Counted from the first letter of the stretch, positions 7,035-15,824 are shown. The stretch: DNA of 64,000 bases from Candidatus Aenigmatarchaeota archaeon (GCA_030018415.1 JASEGC010000003.1:1-64000); one strand, 5' to 3'. Numbers and translations are program-made. Notes: generated by a model from the letters alone, not told the origin.

Positions 7035-8457
7035 TGTCAAAAAAATAGTAAAATTTTTGCCTGCAGTGGAAAAACCCACTTATAAGCCGAGCTTAAACAA
7101 GAAACTCATGTGGACAGGTTTAGTCTTGGTCATCTACTATCTCTTATCTTCTCAGCTTTTCGGTCATGTCTACGGAGTCACGCCAGGGGCGGGCCAACAA
7201 TTCCAAACATTACAGATTTTGTTAGGATCTACTTTTGGGACTCTGATGACGTTGGGTATAGGTCCTATCGTTACTGCATCGATCATACTTCAGCTGTTGG
7301 TTGGATCGAAAATACTGGATTGGGATATGTCTGACCCTGATCAAAGAGAAAAGTACGAGGCTACTCAGAAAGTGGCTTCTGTTTCTCTATGCTTCATTGA
7401 GGCCGCCGCTTTCGTTCTAGGTGGCGCAGTTCCTCCGAAGAGCCCAGATCTTTTCACTAAATCCATCGTCATAGTTCAGTTAGCAATGGGTGGTTTGATA
7501 GTATTGTTCTTGGACGAAATTGTCAGCAAGTGGGGAATAGGCTCTGGAATAAGCCTTTTCATCGCAGCTGGAGTCGTAAACACGATATTCATAAGGTTGT
7601 TCACACCCTTCACGATGACTGGAGACTTGCCTTCGCTCGGTAATCCACCTGCTGGTATATTCTGGCGCTTTGTAAATGGGTTGTTATCATTCAACCAGTA
7701 TGAAGTATTCATGAATTTGATACCGATGATCTCCACGGTGGTAGTATTTCTCATGGTCATCTATGCTCAAGGTATTTCTCTTGACGTCCCACTGACATTC
7801 TCAGCTCTGAGAGGGTTTGGAAGGAGATGGTCACTTAAGTTATTCTACACCAGCAACATTCCCGTCATCCTTACTGCAGCTCTTTTGGCAAACTTTCAGC
7901 TGTTCAGCGGGATGATGGCAAAACCCTTGCCCGATGACCCAAACACAAGGTGCAGTCTCTTAGGTTGTATCTTTCAGAGGCCAGGTGGTGGGAGTGAACC
8001 AATCAGTGGAGTCATCTATTATCTTTCTGCTCCTACTGGTTTTATAATGGAATTATTTTCTGGAGTATCCTCTAAGCTTATCTTAAGGGCTTTGATCTAC
8101 ATGACCTTCATGATCAGTTGTTGCACGATATTCTCAGTCTTTTGGGTAAACACTTCTGGGATGGATGCTGAGAGTGTTGCCGATCAGATATCATCCATAG
8201 GGATGCAGATTCCAGGCTACAGGAGTAATCCAAGGATAATAAAGGATGTCTTGAACAGGTACATACCTGTCCTTACTGTCCTAGGCGGAGCAGCTATAGG
8301 GTTTCTTGCTACTTTTGCTGACTTTACAGATGCTCTTGGTACAGGGACTGGGATCTTGCTCTTGGTGACGATTATTTATAGTTTCTACGAGCAATTAAAG
8401 ACTGAAAGAATGGAGGGTGCACATCCGATAGTAAGGAAGATAATGGGTGAGGAATGA
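7027..8457 (+). CDS. secY: preprotein translocase subunit SecY
   Basis: A 476-aa multispanning membrane protein, the channel subunit of the Sec61/SecYEG translocon. About ten hydrophobic segments are visible. The N-terminus KPTYKPSLNKKLMWTG and the stretch GIGPIVTASIILQLLVGSKI (TM2/plug region) are typical of archaeal SecY. The cytosolic loop with G-R-R-W-S-L-K-L-F-Y-T-S-N-I-P-V-I matches the conserved ribosome-contact and TM7 region. It overlaps uL15 upstream and the DUF106 gene downstream (ATGATGG at the stop), so the secretion genes are co-translated with ribosomal proteins. Adenylate kinase, often next to secY, is absent. Confidence 0.95.
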   Translation: MLDVKKIVKFLPAVEKPTYKPSLNKKLMWTGLVLVIYYLLSSQLFGHVYGVTPGAGQQFQTLQILLGSTFGTLMTLGIGPIVTASIILQLLVGSKILDWDMSDPDQREKYEATQKVASVSLCFIEAAAFVLGGAVPPKSPDLFTKSIVIVQLAMGGLIVLFLDEIVSKWGIGSGISLFIAAGVVNTIFIRLFTPFTMTGDLPSLGNPPAGIFWRFVNGLLSFNQYEVFMNLIPMISTVVVFLMVIYAQGISLDVPLTFSALRGFGRRWSLKLFYTSNIPVILTAALLANFQLFSGMMAKPLPDDPNTRCSLLGCIFQRPGGGSEPISGVIYYLSAPTGFIMELFSGVSSKLILRALIYMTFMISCCTIFSVFWVNTSGMDAESVADQISSIGMQIPGYRSNPRIIKDVLNRYIPVLTVLGGAAIGFLATFADFTDALGTGTGILLLVTIIYSFYEQLKTERMEGAHPIVRKIMGEE

Positions 8458-8885
8458 TGGAAACGAGTCCGATATTGATGATATTCTTCATAGGAGCTGG
8501 GATAAGCATATTCTCGAGCCTGATAAATAAAAAAGTCCTTGGAACTGAGAAGGCGAGAGAAACTAAGAAGAGAATGCAGGACGTGAGGAGTGAGATGTTA
8601 GAAGCACAGAAGAGTGGGGATAAGAAGAGGATGAATGAATGCTTGACTGAGTTGATGAAGATAAACTCTGAGTACATGAGATTGAGTTTAAAACCTATGG
8701 TAATCTCGCTGATACTCGTTATAATAATACTTCTTTTCTTGAGAAACACTTACACTGGCATGGTTGTTGCGACTATACCGAACACTCTACCTGTAGTCGG
8801 GGGAATCAAGTTAGACTGGTTCTGGTGGTATTTCATCTCAACATTAATAGTGAGCATGACCGTTAAAAAAATCCTGGGAATTTAG
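8454..8885 (+). CDS. DUF106 / EMC3-type YidC-Oxa1 superfamily membrane insertase
   Basis: A 143-aa protein with one N-terminal membrane segment (about 8-25), a charged cytosolic coiled coil (about 30-75, with KRMQDVRSEMLEAQ and KRMNECLTELMKINSEY), and two or three C-terminal membrane segments. This is the layout of archaeal DUF106 proteins, which are related to YidC, Get1 and EMC3 and help insert membrane proteins. Its place directly after secY is conserved in archaea. The start overlaps the secY stop. ATG 8454 and ATG 8457 are both possible. Confidence 0.85.
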   Translation: MMETSPILMIFFIGAGISIFSSLINKKVLGTEKARETKKRMQDVRSEMLEAQKSGDKKRMNECLTELMKINSEYMRLSLKPMVISLILVIIILLFLRNTYTGMVVATIPNTLPVVGGIKLDWFWWYFISTLIVSMTVKKILGI

Positions 8886-9161
8886 ATGGTTAAGCCAATG
8901 CTGAGAAGCAGAAGTATTAAGAAGAGAAGGGTAAGGACTCCTGGCAATAGACTTATGACGCATTTTGAAAGAAAAAAGCCAAACGTTGCTAAGTGTGGTG
9001 TCTGTGGAAAACCTTTGCATGGCGTGCCTAGACTTAACCCTTCTGGGATAAGAAAGTTGCCTAAAACAAAAAGAAGACCTGAGAGGCCTTATGGTGGAAA
9101 TTTATGTTCTGAATGCATGAGAAAATTGTTCAGAAAAGTTTTAATCAAACAAAATATTTGA
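8886..9161 (+). CDS. rpl34e: large ribosomal subunit protein eL34
   Basis: A 91-aa basic protein starting one base after the DUF106 stop. The zinc ribbon is complete: C-G-V-C (about 37-40) and C-S-E-C (about 75-78). L-x-G-V-P-R-L-N-P and [15 protein letters not shown] are characteristic of eL34. The protein is found only in archaea and eukaryotes. In many euryarchaea a cytidylate kinase gene sits between eL34 and eL14. It is missing here. Confidence 0.95.
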   Translation: MVKPMLRSRSIKKRRVRTPGNRLMTHFERKKPNVAKCGVCGKPLHGVPRLNPSGIRKLPKTKRRPERPYGGNLCSECMRKLFRKVLIKQNI

Positions 9162-9173
9162 GAGGTGATATGA

Positions 9174-9740
9174 GTGGCGACACTCGAAGTTGGAAGAGTA
9201 TGTATGAAGATTGCTGGCCGTGAGGCTGGCAGATACTGTTCTGTCTTGAAAAAAATTGACGAAAATTTTGTTTTGATAACAGGACCTAAAGAATTGACCG
9301 GAGTTAAGAGAAGGAGATGTAACATAGAACACTTGGAACCAACTACTTATTTAATTAAAATACCTGCAGAAGCTAGTGATAAAGAAGTTATCGATGCGTA
9401 TGAAAAGATTGGACTGATGAAGAAGTTTGAGCTCAGAAAGCCAAGTCCAGAAATCTTGAAAGAAATCGAGAAGAAAGAGAAAGTTCCAGAGAAAGTTGAA
9501 AAGCCCAAAGAAGAGGAGAAAAAACCCGAGAAGAAAGAAGTCGAGAAAGTAGAGGAGAAAAAGCCTCCAAAAAAGAAAGTTGAAAAGCCCAAAGAAGAGG
9601 AGAAAAAGAAGGGAATAACAATAAAAATAAAATTACCTAGTCTGAGGAGGAAGGAGAAGCCGAAGGAAGAGAAGAAAGTGGAGAAAAAACCTGAGAAGAA
9701 AGTTGCGAAGAAGCCTAAGAAGGCTAAAAAGAAGAAGTAA
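9174..9740 (+). CDS. rpl14e: large ribosomal subunit protein eL14 with long Lys/Glu-rich tail
   Basis: A 188-aa protein starting at GTG 9174, with GAGGTGAT 6-13 nt before it. Residues 1-90 are the SH3-like KOW domain of eL14 (EVGRVCMKIAGREAGRYCSV, then V-K-R-R-R-C-N-I-E-H-L-E-P). Archaeal eL14 normally ends near here. Residues about 95-188 are an extra low-complexity tail of Lys, Glu and Pro, containing KVEKPKEEEKK twice and a short IKIKLPSLRR island. The tail is likely disordered and solvent- or RNA-facing. It is the last gene of the operon and is followed by a T-rich terminator. Confidence 0.9.
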   Translation: MATLEVGRVCMKIAGREAGRYCSVLKKIDENFVLITGPKELTGVKRRRCNIEHLEPTTYLIKIPAEASDKEVIDAYEKIGLMKKFELRKPSPEILKEIEKKEKVPEKVEKPKEEEKKPEKKEVEKVEEKKPPKKKVEKPKEEEKKKGITIKIKLPSLRRKEKPKEEKKVEKKPEKKVAKKPKKAKKKK

Positions 9741-9747
9741 TTCCTGA

Positions 9748-9952
9748 TTACAGTTCTTTTTTTATTTTTTTCAAACAACAATTCGAACTTGGTATAGCCT
9801 GCTTTTTCATTGAAATGACCTGCCCCTCTCACAAGAATTAATTTGACACCCAATTTTTCAACTATTTCCTCACCATATCTCAACGGGACGTAAGGGTCAT
9901 TATCTGAATGAAAAACATAGAATTTTTGACGATTATTCCTATTCTTTTCCAA
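9748..9952 (-). pseudogene. RBBP9/YdeN-type serine hydrolase, C-terminal remnant
   Basis: The minus strand reads KFYVFHSDNDPYVPLRYGEE, followed by GAGHFNEKAGYTKFELLFE. This is the C-terminal third of RBBP9-type alpha/beta hydrolases, with the catalytic Asp (S-D-N-D-P-Y-V-P) and His (A-G-H-F-N). The N-terminal two thirds, including the nucleophile GHSxG, are absent from the window. The frame starts only at a TTG just after a stop. Near the end an extra A in a poly-A run shifts the frame: with one A fewer it would end F-E-K-I-K-K-E-L-stop at 9748. It is therefore both truncated and frameshifted. Two 16-bp palindromes lie where its promoter would be. Confidence 0.75.
9755..9771 (+). terminator. 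T-rich terminator of the uL30-eL14 operon
   Basis: Starting 14 nt after the eL14 stop, TTCTTTTTTTATTTTTT is a typical archaeal oligo-T termination signal. The same run, read on the other strand, is the poly-A where the hydrolase remnant loses frame. Confidence 0.5.
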
Positions 9953-10000
9953 TTGAATGGTTTATCTGTGAATTTGTAAAGATTTCTCCATGGTGCAAAT

Positions 10001-10060
10001 TGTTATACGTATAACAAAATAGAGAAGTGCTTAAACACTTACTATGTTATATGTATAACA
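10001..10060. promoter_or_regulatory. palindromic operator pair 1 (TGTTATACGTATAACA family)
   Basis: TGTTATACGTATAACA at 10001-10016 is a perfect 16-bp palindrome. TGTTATATGTATAACA at 10045-10060 differs at one base. They are 44 bp apart and lie just upstream (minus-strand sense) of the hydrolase remnant ending at 9952. Confidence 0.75.
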
Positions 10061-10112
10061 TAAAGAAAAATTACTTTTTTCTTGAAGATAAGTCGAAGTG
10101 TTTTTGATTCAA

Positions 10113-10165
10113 TGTAATACGTATAACAAAAATTCAAATGTTCAAAAAATGTAATACGTATAACA
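10113..10165. promoter_or_regulatory. palindromic operator pair 2, upstream of the Cbf5 fusion gene
   Basis: TGTAATACGTATAACA occurs identically at 10113-10128 and 10150-10165, 37 bp apart. The last base of the second copy is the A of the ATG (10165) chosen as the gene start, so a protein bound here would cover the start codon. Confidence 0.75.
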
Positions 10166-11280
10166 TGAAACAACACGAGCTTCTACTATGTTTTGACATT
10201 CCAAGAGGAAAAAGTTCATTCAGGGTAAAGATATGGAGAGACCTGAATGATATGGGTGCAAGAAAAAGAACTGGCTCTATCTGGTCTTTAACTTTTTCTA
10301 GAGCCAATTTACAAGAGTTCAAAAGTATAGCAAGAGAAATAAACTCGAAAGGTGGGAGGGCTGAAGTATTTCTTGCAAATGTAATACGTATAACAACGGA
10401 GAATAGACAAAATGTAATACGTATAACAAAACCAATCAACGAACTGATCAAGAAAAGTATATTGATCTTAGACAAGCCATCAGGTCCGACTTCTGGAGAA
10501 GTTGTGAGAAAAATAAAAGAAATATTCAAATGTGAGAAAGCAGCTAACACAGGCATCCTTGATCCAAGAGCCACGGGAGTTTTGGTTGTAGCCTTAAACG
10601 ACGCTGTTAAAGCAATGCCAGTCTTTATGGGATTGGATAAAGAGTATGAGGGAACGATGTACCTACACAAAGATGTTGACCTTAAAACTCTTGAAGAAAT
10701 CATATCAAGATTCTTCATCGGTGAAATAATTCAAATCCCGCCAGTCAAATCAAGAGTTGCAAGGAAGTCAAGAAGGAGAAGAGTTTATTCTTTTGAGATA
10801 ATCGAAAAAGATGGTCAGAATGTCAAATTCAGGACAAGAGTTCAAGCTGGTACTTACATAAGAAAAATCGCTTATGATATCGGCGAGAAACTCGGAGTTG
10901 GAGCTCATCTGAAAGATTTGAGAAGGACAAAAGTTGGACATTTTACGATTGAAGATAGCCATTCTTTGGAAGAGATAAAAAAAGCGTATGGAGAAGGTAA
11001 TGAAGCTCTTCTGAAGAAAATGCTCATTCCGATTGAAAAGGCTATTCCACATGTGAAAAGAGTCTATGTTAAAGATTCTAGTATCAAAGCCATAAGAAAT
11101 GGTGCTCCTGTTTTGAGTCCAGATATTGTTAGAGTTCAAGCAGATATTGAACCAAAAGAAACAGTTGGGATATTCTCTTTGGAAGATGAGTTGATAGCCT
11201 TGGGAATAGCAAAGATTAACAGTGAAAGGATGCTTGATAAAAAGAAAAGGTCTGTGATACGTACAGATAGGATTTTATAA
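10165..11280 (+). CDS. cbf5: Cbf5-type tRNA/rRNA pseudouridine synthase with N-terminal Cas2/PaaX-like domain
   Basis: A 371-aa protein. Residues about 95-371 are Cbf5/TruB: ILDKPSGPTSGEVVRKIKEI, the catalytic block N-T-G-I-L-D-P-R-A-T-G with its Asp, VQAGTYIRKIAYDIGEKLG, then a PUA domain ending in DELIALGIAKINSE. Archaeal Cbf5 acts in H/ACA RNPs and on tRNA U55. Normal Cbf5 begins with basic residues and no extra domain. Here residues 1-80 (ELLLCFDIPRGKSSFRVKIW, then R-K-R-T-G-S-I-W-S-L) look like the ferredoxin-like fold of Cas2 or the PaaX C-terminus. The joining linker is encoded by two operator-like palindromes, each reading N-V-I-R-I-T. The start is placed at ATG 10165. Upstream in-frame codons run through another palindrome. 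Confidence 0.85.
   Translation: MKQHELLLCFDIPRGKSSFRVKIWRDLNDMGARKRTGSIWSLTFSRANLQEFKSIAREINSKGGRAEVFLANVIRITTENRQNVIRITKPINELIKKSILILDKPSGPTSGEVVRKIKEIFKCEKAANTGILDPRATGVLVVALNDAVKAMPVFMGLDKEYEGTMYLHKDVDLKTLEEIISRFFIGEIIQIPPVKSRVARKSRRRRVYSFEIIEKDGQNVKFRTRVQAGTYIRKIAYDIGEKLGVGAHLKDLRRTKVGHFTIEDSHSLEEIKKAYGEGNEALLKKMLIPIEKAIPHVKRVYVKDSSIKAIRNGAPVLSPDIVRVQADIEPKETVGIFSLEDELIALGIAKINSERMLDKKKRSVIRTDRIL
10380..10428. promoter_or_regulatory. palindromic operator pair 3, inside the coding linker before the Cbf5 domain
   Basis: TGTAATACGTATAACA recurs at 10380-10395 and 10413-10428 (33 bp apart), identical to pair 2. Both are in the same frame of the gene and encode N-V-I-R-I-T. A degraded copy, TGTGATACGTACAGAT, is near the end of the gene (11253-11268). 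Confidence 0.75.
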
Positions 11281-11329
11281 AGATTAAAGATTAAAAAAAT
11301 TTAAATTCTCTTCATTTTATATTATTTAC

Positions 11330-13848
11330 ATGACGGAACACCTCTACGTCAAGTTCTTTGATGAAGTAAGAAGAGAAGAAATTGCTTTATTTGGAGGTAA
11401 GGTAACTAATTTAGGCATTATGTACCAGGCAGAGTTGCCTGTTCCTCCCGGTTTTTCGATCACGACAAAAGGATATGATCGTCTCTTAGAAGCAAATCCA
11501 GGAATGAGAGAGTATATTAAACAAAAATTAGATTCTATTACCAATCCAGAAGATATTTCACAAATAGCGAAAGTTGAATCTGATATTAAAGAAAGATTTA
11601 GAAATGCTGTAGTACCAGAAGATTGGAGAAAAGAAATTATAGGAGCTTACGATAAACTTTGTAGAATGACTAAAATAAATTACGTACCAGTTTTGCTGGT
11701 TTACAGGATACAAAACTTAATGTGAGTGGTCCAGAAGATTTAATAAAAGCCGTGATAGATTGCGAAATATCGTTATTCAATAAAGAAGCGATACAATACA
11801 GAAAAACCGAAAAAACTCCAGATGGTAAGCCAGTTTTCGAAGATGTGGAAGTTAAATTATGCGTTGGCGTTCAACAAATGTTAGATCCTCAGGCTGCATT
11901 TACTGCTTTTACTGTTGATATCAAAACAGGAAATCCAAATTTCTATAATGTAGAGGCAAACTGGGGTCAGGGTATGCTCGTTGTTGGTGGGGAGGAACTT
12001 GATTGGTGGAGAATTTTCTTTAGAGATGGTCATATAACAGACAGAACAATTCGCAGAAAACCAAAAATAGCTGTTCTTAAGAAGGAGGGGGGTATGGAAA
12101 TAGTAGATACCCCTCCAGAAATGATAGAAAAACCATGTCTTTCTGATGAACATTTAAAAACAATATGGGAATTAATGTCAAAAATAAAAGATCTTTATGG
12201 TGGTGTAGATCAAGACATAGAAGGAGCAGTTACAAATGCTACTGTTAAGGATGGAGTGATTACCGGAGGAAAGGTTTGGATAGTTCAATCAAGACCTGAG
12301 ACAGCTTATGCTAAATTGGGTACTGAAGTGGAAGAATGGAAATTATTGACAACTCCAGAAGAATTAGAAAAAAGATTGATATTAAAGGGAACTGGTGGTT
12401 GTAGAAAAATTGGTTCAGGATGTCCTTATGTTATAATTTCTGAAGGGAAAACGGAAGATCAAATAATCCAAGAACTTACACAGTTCCCAAAAGGTGATAT
12501 ACTAGTTACAGAGATGACAAACCCTACTTATAATACAGCTATGCAAATATCCAATGGGATAGTCACTGAGAGAGGTGGAATTTCGGCTCATGCTGCTATA
12601 GTCGGTAGAGAAAAAGGAAAACCAGTCATCGTTGGTGCACCAAATGCTACGAAAATTCTTAAGCCTTATCAAATGAGGAGGGAAATGATTACTGTAGACG
12701 GGAGAACAGGAAATGTTTATGAAGGTGTGATAAAAACTGAAGTTAAAAGATGGGATCCTACTCAATATAAGACTCGTACAAAACTTTTTGTAAACCTAGA
12801 AGATCCAGAAACTGCAGTAGAAGTTTATAAAATATTTGATGGTATTGGATTGATGAGGACAGAATTTGTTATTCTTGAGGCTAAATACCATCCTGAGTTT
12901 CTACAGCATTTTGACTTATTTAAACAACGTTATGAAGAGGCGATAAAAGCTGGTAAGAAAACTTTTGAATTCTTCCTCGAACCCAACGTTCCAGTAGAAG
13001 AAGCAAAGGAACTCATAGAAGAAATTGAAAAAGATACAGCTGGCTATGAAAATAAACTTCATTTTATTCGTGATAAACTCGCCCAAATATATATCAAAAC
13101 GGCCGAAGCATTTTGGCCGAAACCTGTTACAATCAGACTTTCTGATTTCAAATCAGATGAATATCGAGGTATGAAGGGTGGAAAATACGTTGAGAAAATA
13201 GAGAAATATCCTATGGCAGGATTCAGAGGCGTACGCAGATATGTGAGTGAAAGATACAGAGAAGCGTTTAAACAGACCGAACTTGCAGCCATGCGTATGG
13301 CAATAAAGGAAAAAGGCATGACTAACATAATAATGCTAGTACCTGAAATCAGAAGTATACCCAAAGAAGTGGTACCGTTAAAAGAAATGGTAAGTGAGGT
13401 ATTCGAAGATCCTTCATTCGCAGATAAACTTCTATTCATGTTTGAAGTACCAGCAAATGCACTAATATGCAGAGATTTCACGGAACAGACTAAAATAGGT
13501 TGGAGTATAGGTTCAAACGATTTGACCAAAGGGGTATTAGATATAGATAGAGATAATGAGGACCTTAAAGATTTGTGGAATGAAGCTGATCCTGCTGTTT
13601 TGGCAGCAGTAAAAAGAGTAATAGATACATCCCATAGTATGGATCCTGTAAGAACTGTTTCAATATGTGGAGAAGGACCTAGTAATAATGATCTGTTCTT
13701 TGAAAAGTTAATAGAATATGGAATAGACAGTATTTCAGTTAATATAGACGTTGGAGGAGAAAGAAGAAAAAGATTATGGGAAATAGAAAGAGAAATAGAC
13801 GAAGGTAAACGTCCTGGAGCTGTACTACCACCTGCATTTAGGAAATAA
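11330..13848 (+). pseudogene. ppsA: phosphoenolpyruvate synthase, disrupted by internal deletion and frameshift
   Basis: Two frames together encode a PEP synthase (pyruvate + ATP to PEP). The first, from ATG 11330, carries the N-terminal ATP-binding part (FGGKVTNLGIMYQAELPVPP) as far as N-Y-V-P-V near 11694. It then runs out of frame to a stop at 11725. The second frame resumes at F-A-G-L-Q-D-T-K-L-N-V (from about 11694) and continues to 13848. It holds the phospho-His block GGISAHAAIVGRE, the PEP-binding C-terminal barrel, and C-G-E-G-P-S-N. Between V-P-V and F-A-G the family has about 15 residues including the ATP-binding R-S-S-A-T-A-E-D. These are missing, a loss of about 44 nt. The enzyme should not work as written. 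The GTG at 11722 could only start a fragment. Confidence 0.85.
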
Positions 13849-13864
13849 GAGAAATAAATTATTA

Positions 13865-15076
13865 CTACCCTAATCCTAAGTACTTCATGACTTTCAAACC
13901 CAACCTTAAACTCTTCTTAGAAATCCTACCGATTACCTTCAATATCTCTCTCCTCGTGAAACTCATGGACTTCATCCATTCGTCAGTTAAGATTGAAGAA
14001 AATATCATCTCTAATTCCTCATCACTGCAAGCCTGTAAAAGATTCTTAACTCTGTAATGGTATTCGTGTGCTTTGCCTCTAATAGATTTAATCTCTCTTT
14101 GATAATCGACTAATGCATCTTCTACAGGCATCCTATGGATGAAAGCATTTCCGATATTTTTTCCTAGGATGTATCCACCGAACAATCCAGGTCCAGTCCC
14201 ACCACCATGGACAGGGTTTGTGAACCTGGCTGAAGAACCGACGCATGCCAAGTTAGACCATACGAATGATTCTGGTAAGTTACAAGTATCCACAGTACCA
14301 CCTTTCTTCGATACAATTTTTCCGTTCAACTTCAACATCTCCCAGAATTTCTCTTGGTAGGGAACAGCACTCATCACTCTTGAACCCTGACAGCCGATGC
14401 CAACGTTAGCCTTATTTCCTCTTTTAGGAAAGACCCAACCGTAGCCGCCAGGAGCGATGTTTTCGCTGGAGTATATCTGTAAAAGGTCATCATCGCTGAT
14501 ATCACAATCAACGACTTTGTACTGGCAACATATTTCTATATTTTTTTTGTCTAAGGGTTCTGTTATGTTCAACGCCTTTTTCCAGATAGTTTGATTGATG
14601 CCAGTAGCGTCTATCACACACCTGCCTTTTATCATGTTTCCTTCGTTTGTTTCAACTCCATAGACGACTTTGCCCTTGATCACTGGTCTGATGATGCTTG
14701 TATTTAACTGTATTTCACCACCTCTCTTTTCAAAAATCTTTGCCAGGTTTTTCAAGAAGAAATCTTTGTTCAGTACCCATCCATGCTTTTTTTTCGTTCT
14801 AATCTTTATCTCCTTCCTACTAGGAAGGACTAGCAACACACCGTATATTTCATTCTCAAAACATTTAGGCTCTAATCTTGAAAGTAAGTATTTACCGTAT
14901 TTAGACATGTGGTCGAACCAATCTTTTGACAGACCTTCTGCACATTTTTCTTCTCCAACTTCTTGTCTGCTGTCAACGATTAGAACGTTCGCATCTTTAT
15001 TAGTGTAGAGTGTTGATATTCCTGTTGATAATCCAGCGGGACCTGCTCCAACTATGATGACATCGTATTCTGACAT
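13865..15076 (-). CDS. geranylgeranyl reductase family flavoprotein
   Basis: A 403-aa FAD-dependent reductase of the family that saturates the isoprenoid chains of archaeal lipids. The N-terminal dinucleotide fold reads YDVIIVGAGPAGLSTG. The substrate-domain signature A-P-G-G-Y-G-W-V-F-P-K with A-N-V-G-I-G is intact, as is F-T-N-P-V-H-G-G-G. The usual G-D-A-A before F-T-N-P is replaced by G-S-S-A-R, so the second FAD contact is altered. ATG 15076 is chosen over TTG 15088, because a TATA-like TAAATATTTTTA lies about 25-40 nt upstream. A lipid role fits egsA and the CDP-alcohol transferase. Menaquinone or chlorophyll-type paralogues are alternatives. Confidence 0.85.
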   Translation of the reverse strand: MSEYDVIIVGAGPAGLSTGISTLYTNKDANVLIVDSRQEVGEEKCAEGLSKDWFDHMSKYGKYLLSRLEPKCFENEIYGVLLVLPSRKEIKIRTKKKHGWVLNKDFFLKNLAKIFEKRGGEIQLNTSIIRPVIKGKVVYGVETNEGNMIKGRCVIDATGINQTIWKKALNITEPLDKKNIEICCQYKVVDCDISDDDLLQIYSSENIAPGGYGWVFPKRGNKANVGIGCQGSRVMSAVPYQEKFWEMLKLNGKIVSKKGGTVDTCNLPESFVWSNLACVGSSARFTNPVHGGGTGPGLFGGYILGKNIGNAFIHRMPVEDALVDYQREIKSIRGKAHEYHYRVKNLLQACSDEELEMIFSSILTDEWMKSMSFTRREILKVIGRISKKSLRLGLKVMKYLGLG

Positions 15077-15191
15077 ATCAAAATTCAATATCGTTTCGGG
15101 GAATTAAAAATATTTAGTTATCACAGGTGAGGGAAGCTTTTTAAAAAACAAAACCTTTAAAAATTTAACTTTTCTCTTAATAATCGATCTT

Positions 15192-15548
15192 ATGGCTGCA
15201 GAACCCGAAATGTCCGAAGAAGAATATTCACGTGGATATAAACAATCGAAAGAATTAGCAGAATCTTTAAAAAAAGATCAGAAATGGATTTATTATTTGA
15301 TAGCCGGATCATTTGGTTTGATTGTTATCTTGAATTATCTTTTTCCAAGTGTTTATTGGACCGAAAAAAGGCCTGTATACAATGTTAAAGGTGGATTAAT
15401 TGGTTTAATTCTTACGTTTTTCGGTGTTATCATCCTGATGAGCATGCTCTGTATTGTTAAAGGAGGTTCATTATTAATTTGGGTTGTGTTAATAGCATTA
15501 TCCATAGCTTTAATCTACTTTGGTTTACCTTTGTTGTGGTTAAGTTGA
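15192..15548 (+). CDS. hypothetical membrane protein, three transmembrane segments
   Basis: A 118-aa protein I do not recognise. A soluble, acidic N-terminus (about 30 residues, EMSEEEYSRGYKQSKELAES) is followed by three hydrophobic segments at about 34-52, 69-90 and 94-116. A TATA-like AAAAATTTAACTTTTCTCTTAA region lies about 25 nt before ATG 15192, so it is probably leaderless. It is followed 14 nt later by another small membrane protein on the same strand. Together they head a lineage-specific region that continues to 21.2 kb. Confidence 0.65.
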   Translation: MAAEPEMSEEEYSRGYKQSKELAESLKKDQKWIYYLIAGSFGLIVILNYLFPSVYWTEKRPVYNVKGGLIGLILTFFGVIILMSMLCIVKGGSLLIWVVLIALSIALIYFGLPLLWLS

Positions 15549-15562
15549 TAAGATGAGTTGGG

Positions 15563-15820
15563 ATGAGTTGGTACGAACATCAACCCTTCAGCTGGATTTT
15601 GAAGAATCTTACAGCAAGACAGATAACAAACTTAATCTTGTGGTTAATCGTGCTAATCATCTTCCTAAGTTCTTACTACGTGTACATAGATGCTGTCCAA
15701 TCCATCAGAAACCCAACATATCTTTTTATCTTCAAGAATATCACAATACTGGCGGTAGTGATCTTCATTTTGATGATTCTCTTAACTTTTGAGTTACATT
15801 TTTTCCTTGGTTTAGGATGA
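15563..15820 (+). CDS. hypothetical membrane protein, two transmembrane segments
   Basis: An 85-aa protein with hydrophobic segments at about 21-44 and 57-83. The N-terminus MSWYEHQPFSWILKNL is amphipathic. An overlapping frame from 15553 gives no membrane segments and is less plausible. The gene lies 14 nt after the 118-aa membrane protein and ends 4 nt before the convergent 15825-16358 gene. No family is recognised. Confidence 0.55.
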   Translation: MSWYEHQPFSWILKNLTARQITNLILWLIVLIIFLSSYYVYIDAVQSIRNPTYLFIFKNITILAVVIFILMILLTFELHFFLGLG

Positions 15821-15824
15821 TATT

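Noticed and set aside
9347..9740. Long minus-strand frame rich in Phe and Ser opposite the eL14 tail
   Set aside because: It is the mirror of Lys/Glu-rich AAG/GAG codons. Only its first part (9748-9952) is real hydrolase sequence.
10001..10428. CRISPR repeats linked to a Cas2-like domain
   Set aside because: Repeats are 16 bp, unevenly spaced and lie in coding sequence; no Cas1 or other cas gene is seen.
11690..11730. Programmed frameshift in ppsA
   Set aside because: No slippery site, and about 15 essential residues are missing, so frameshifting would not restore a working enzyme.
15553..15792. Alternative 79-aa frame overlapping the two-helix membrane protein
   Set aside because: Less consistent composition and no membrane segments; the 15563 frame fits its neighbours better.
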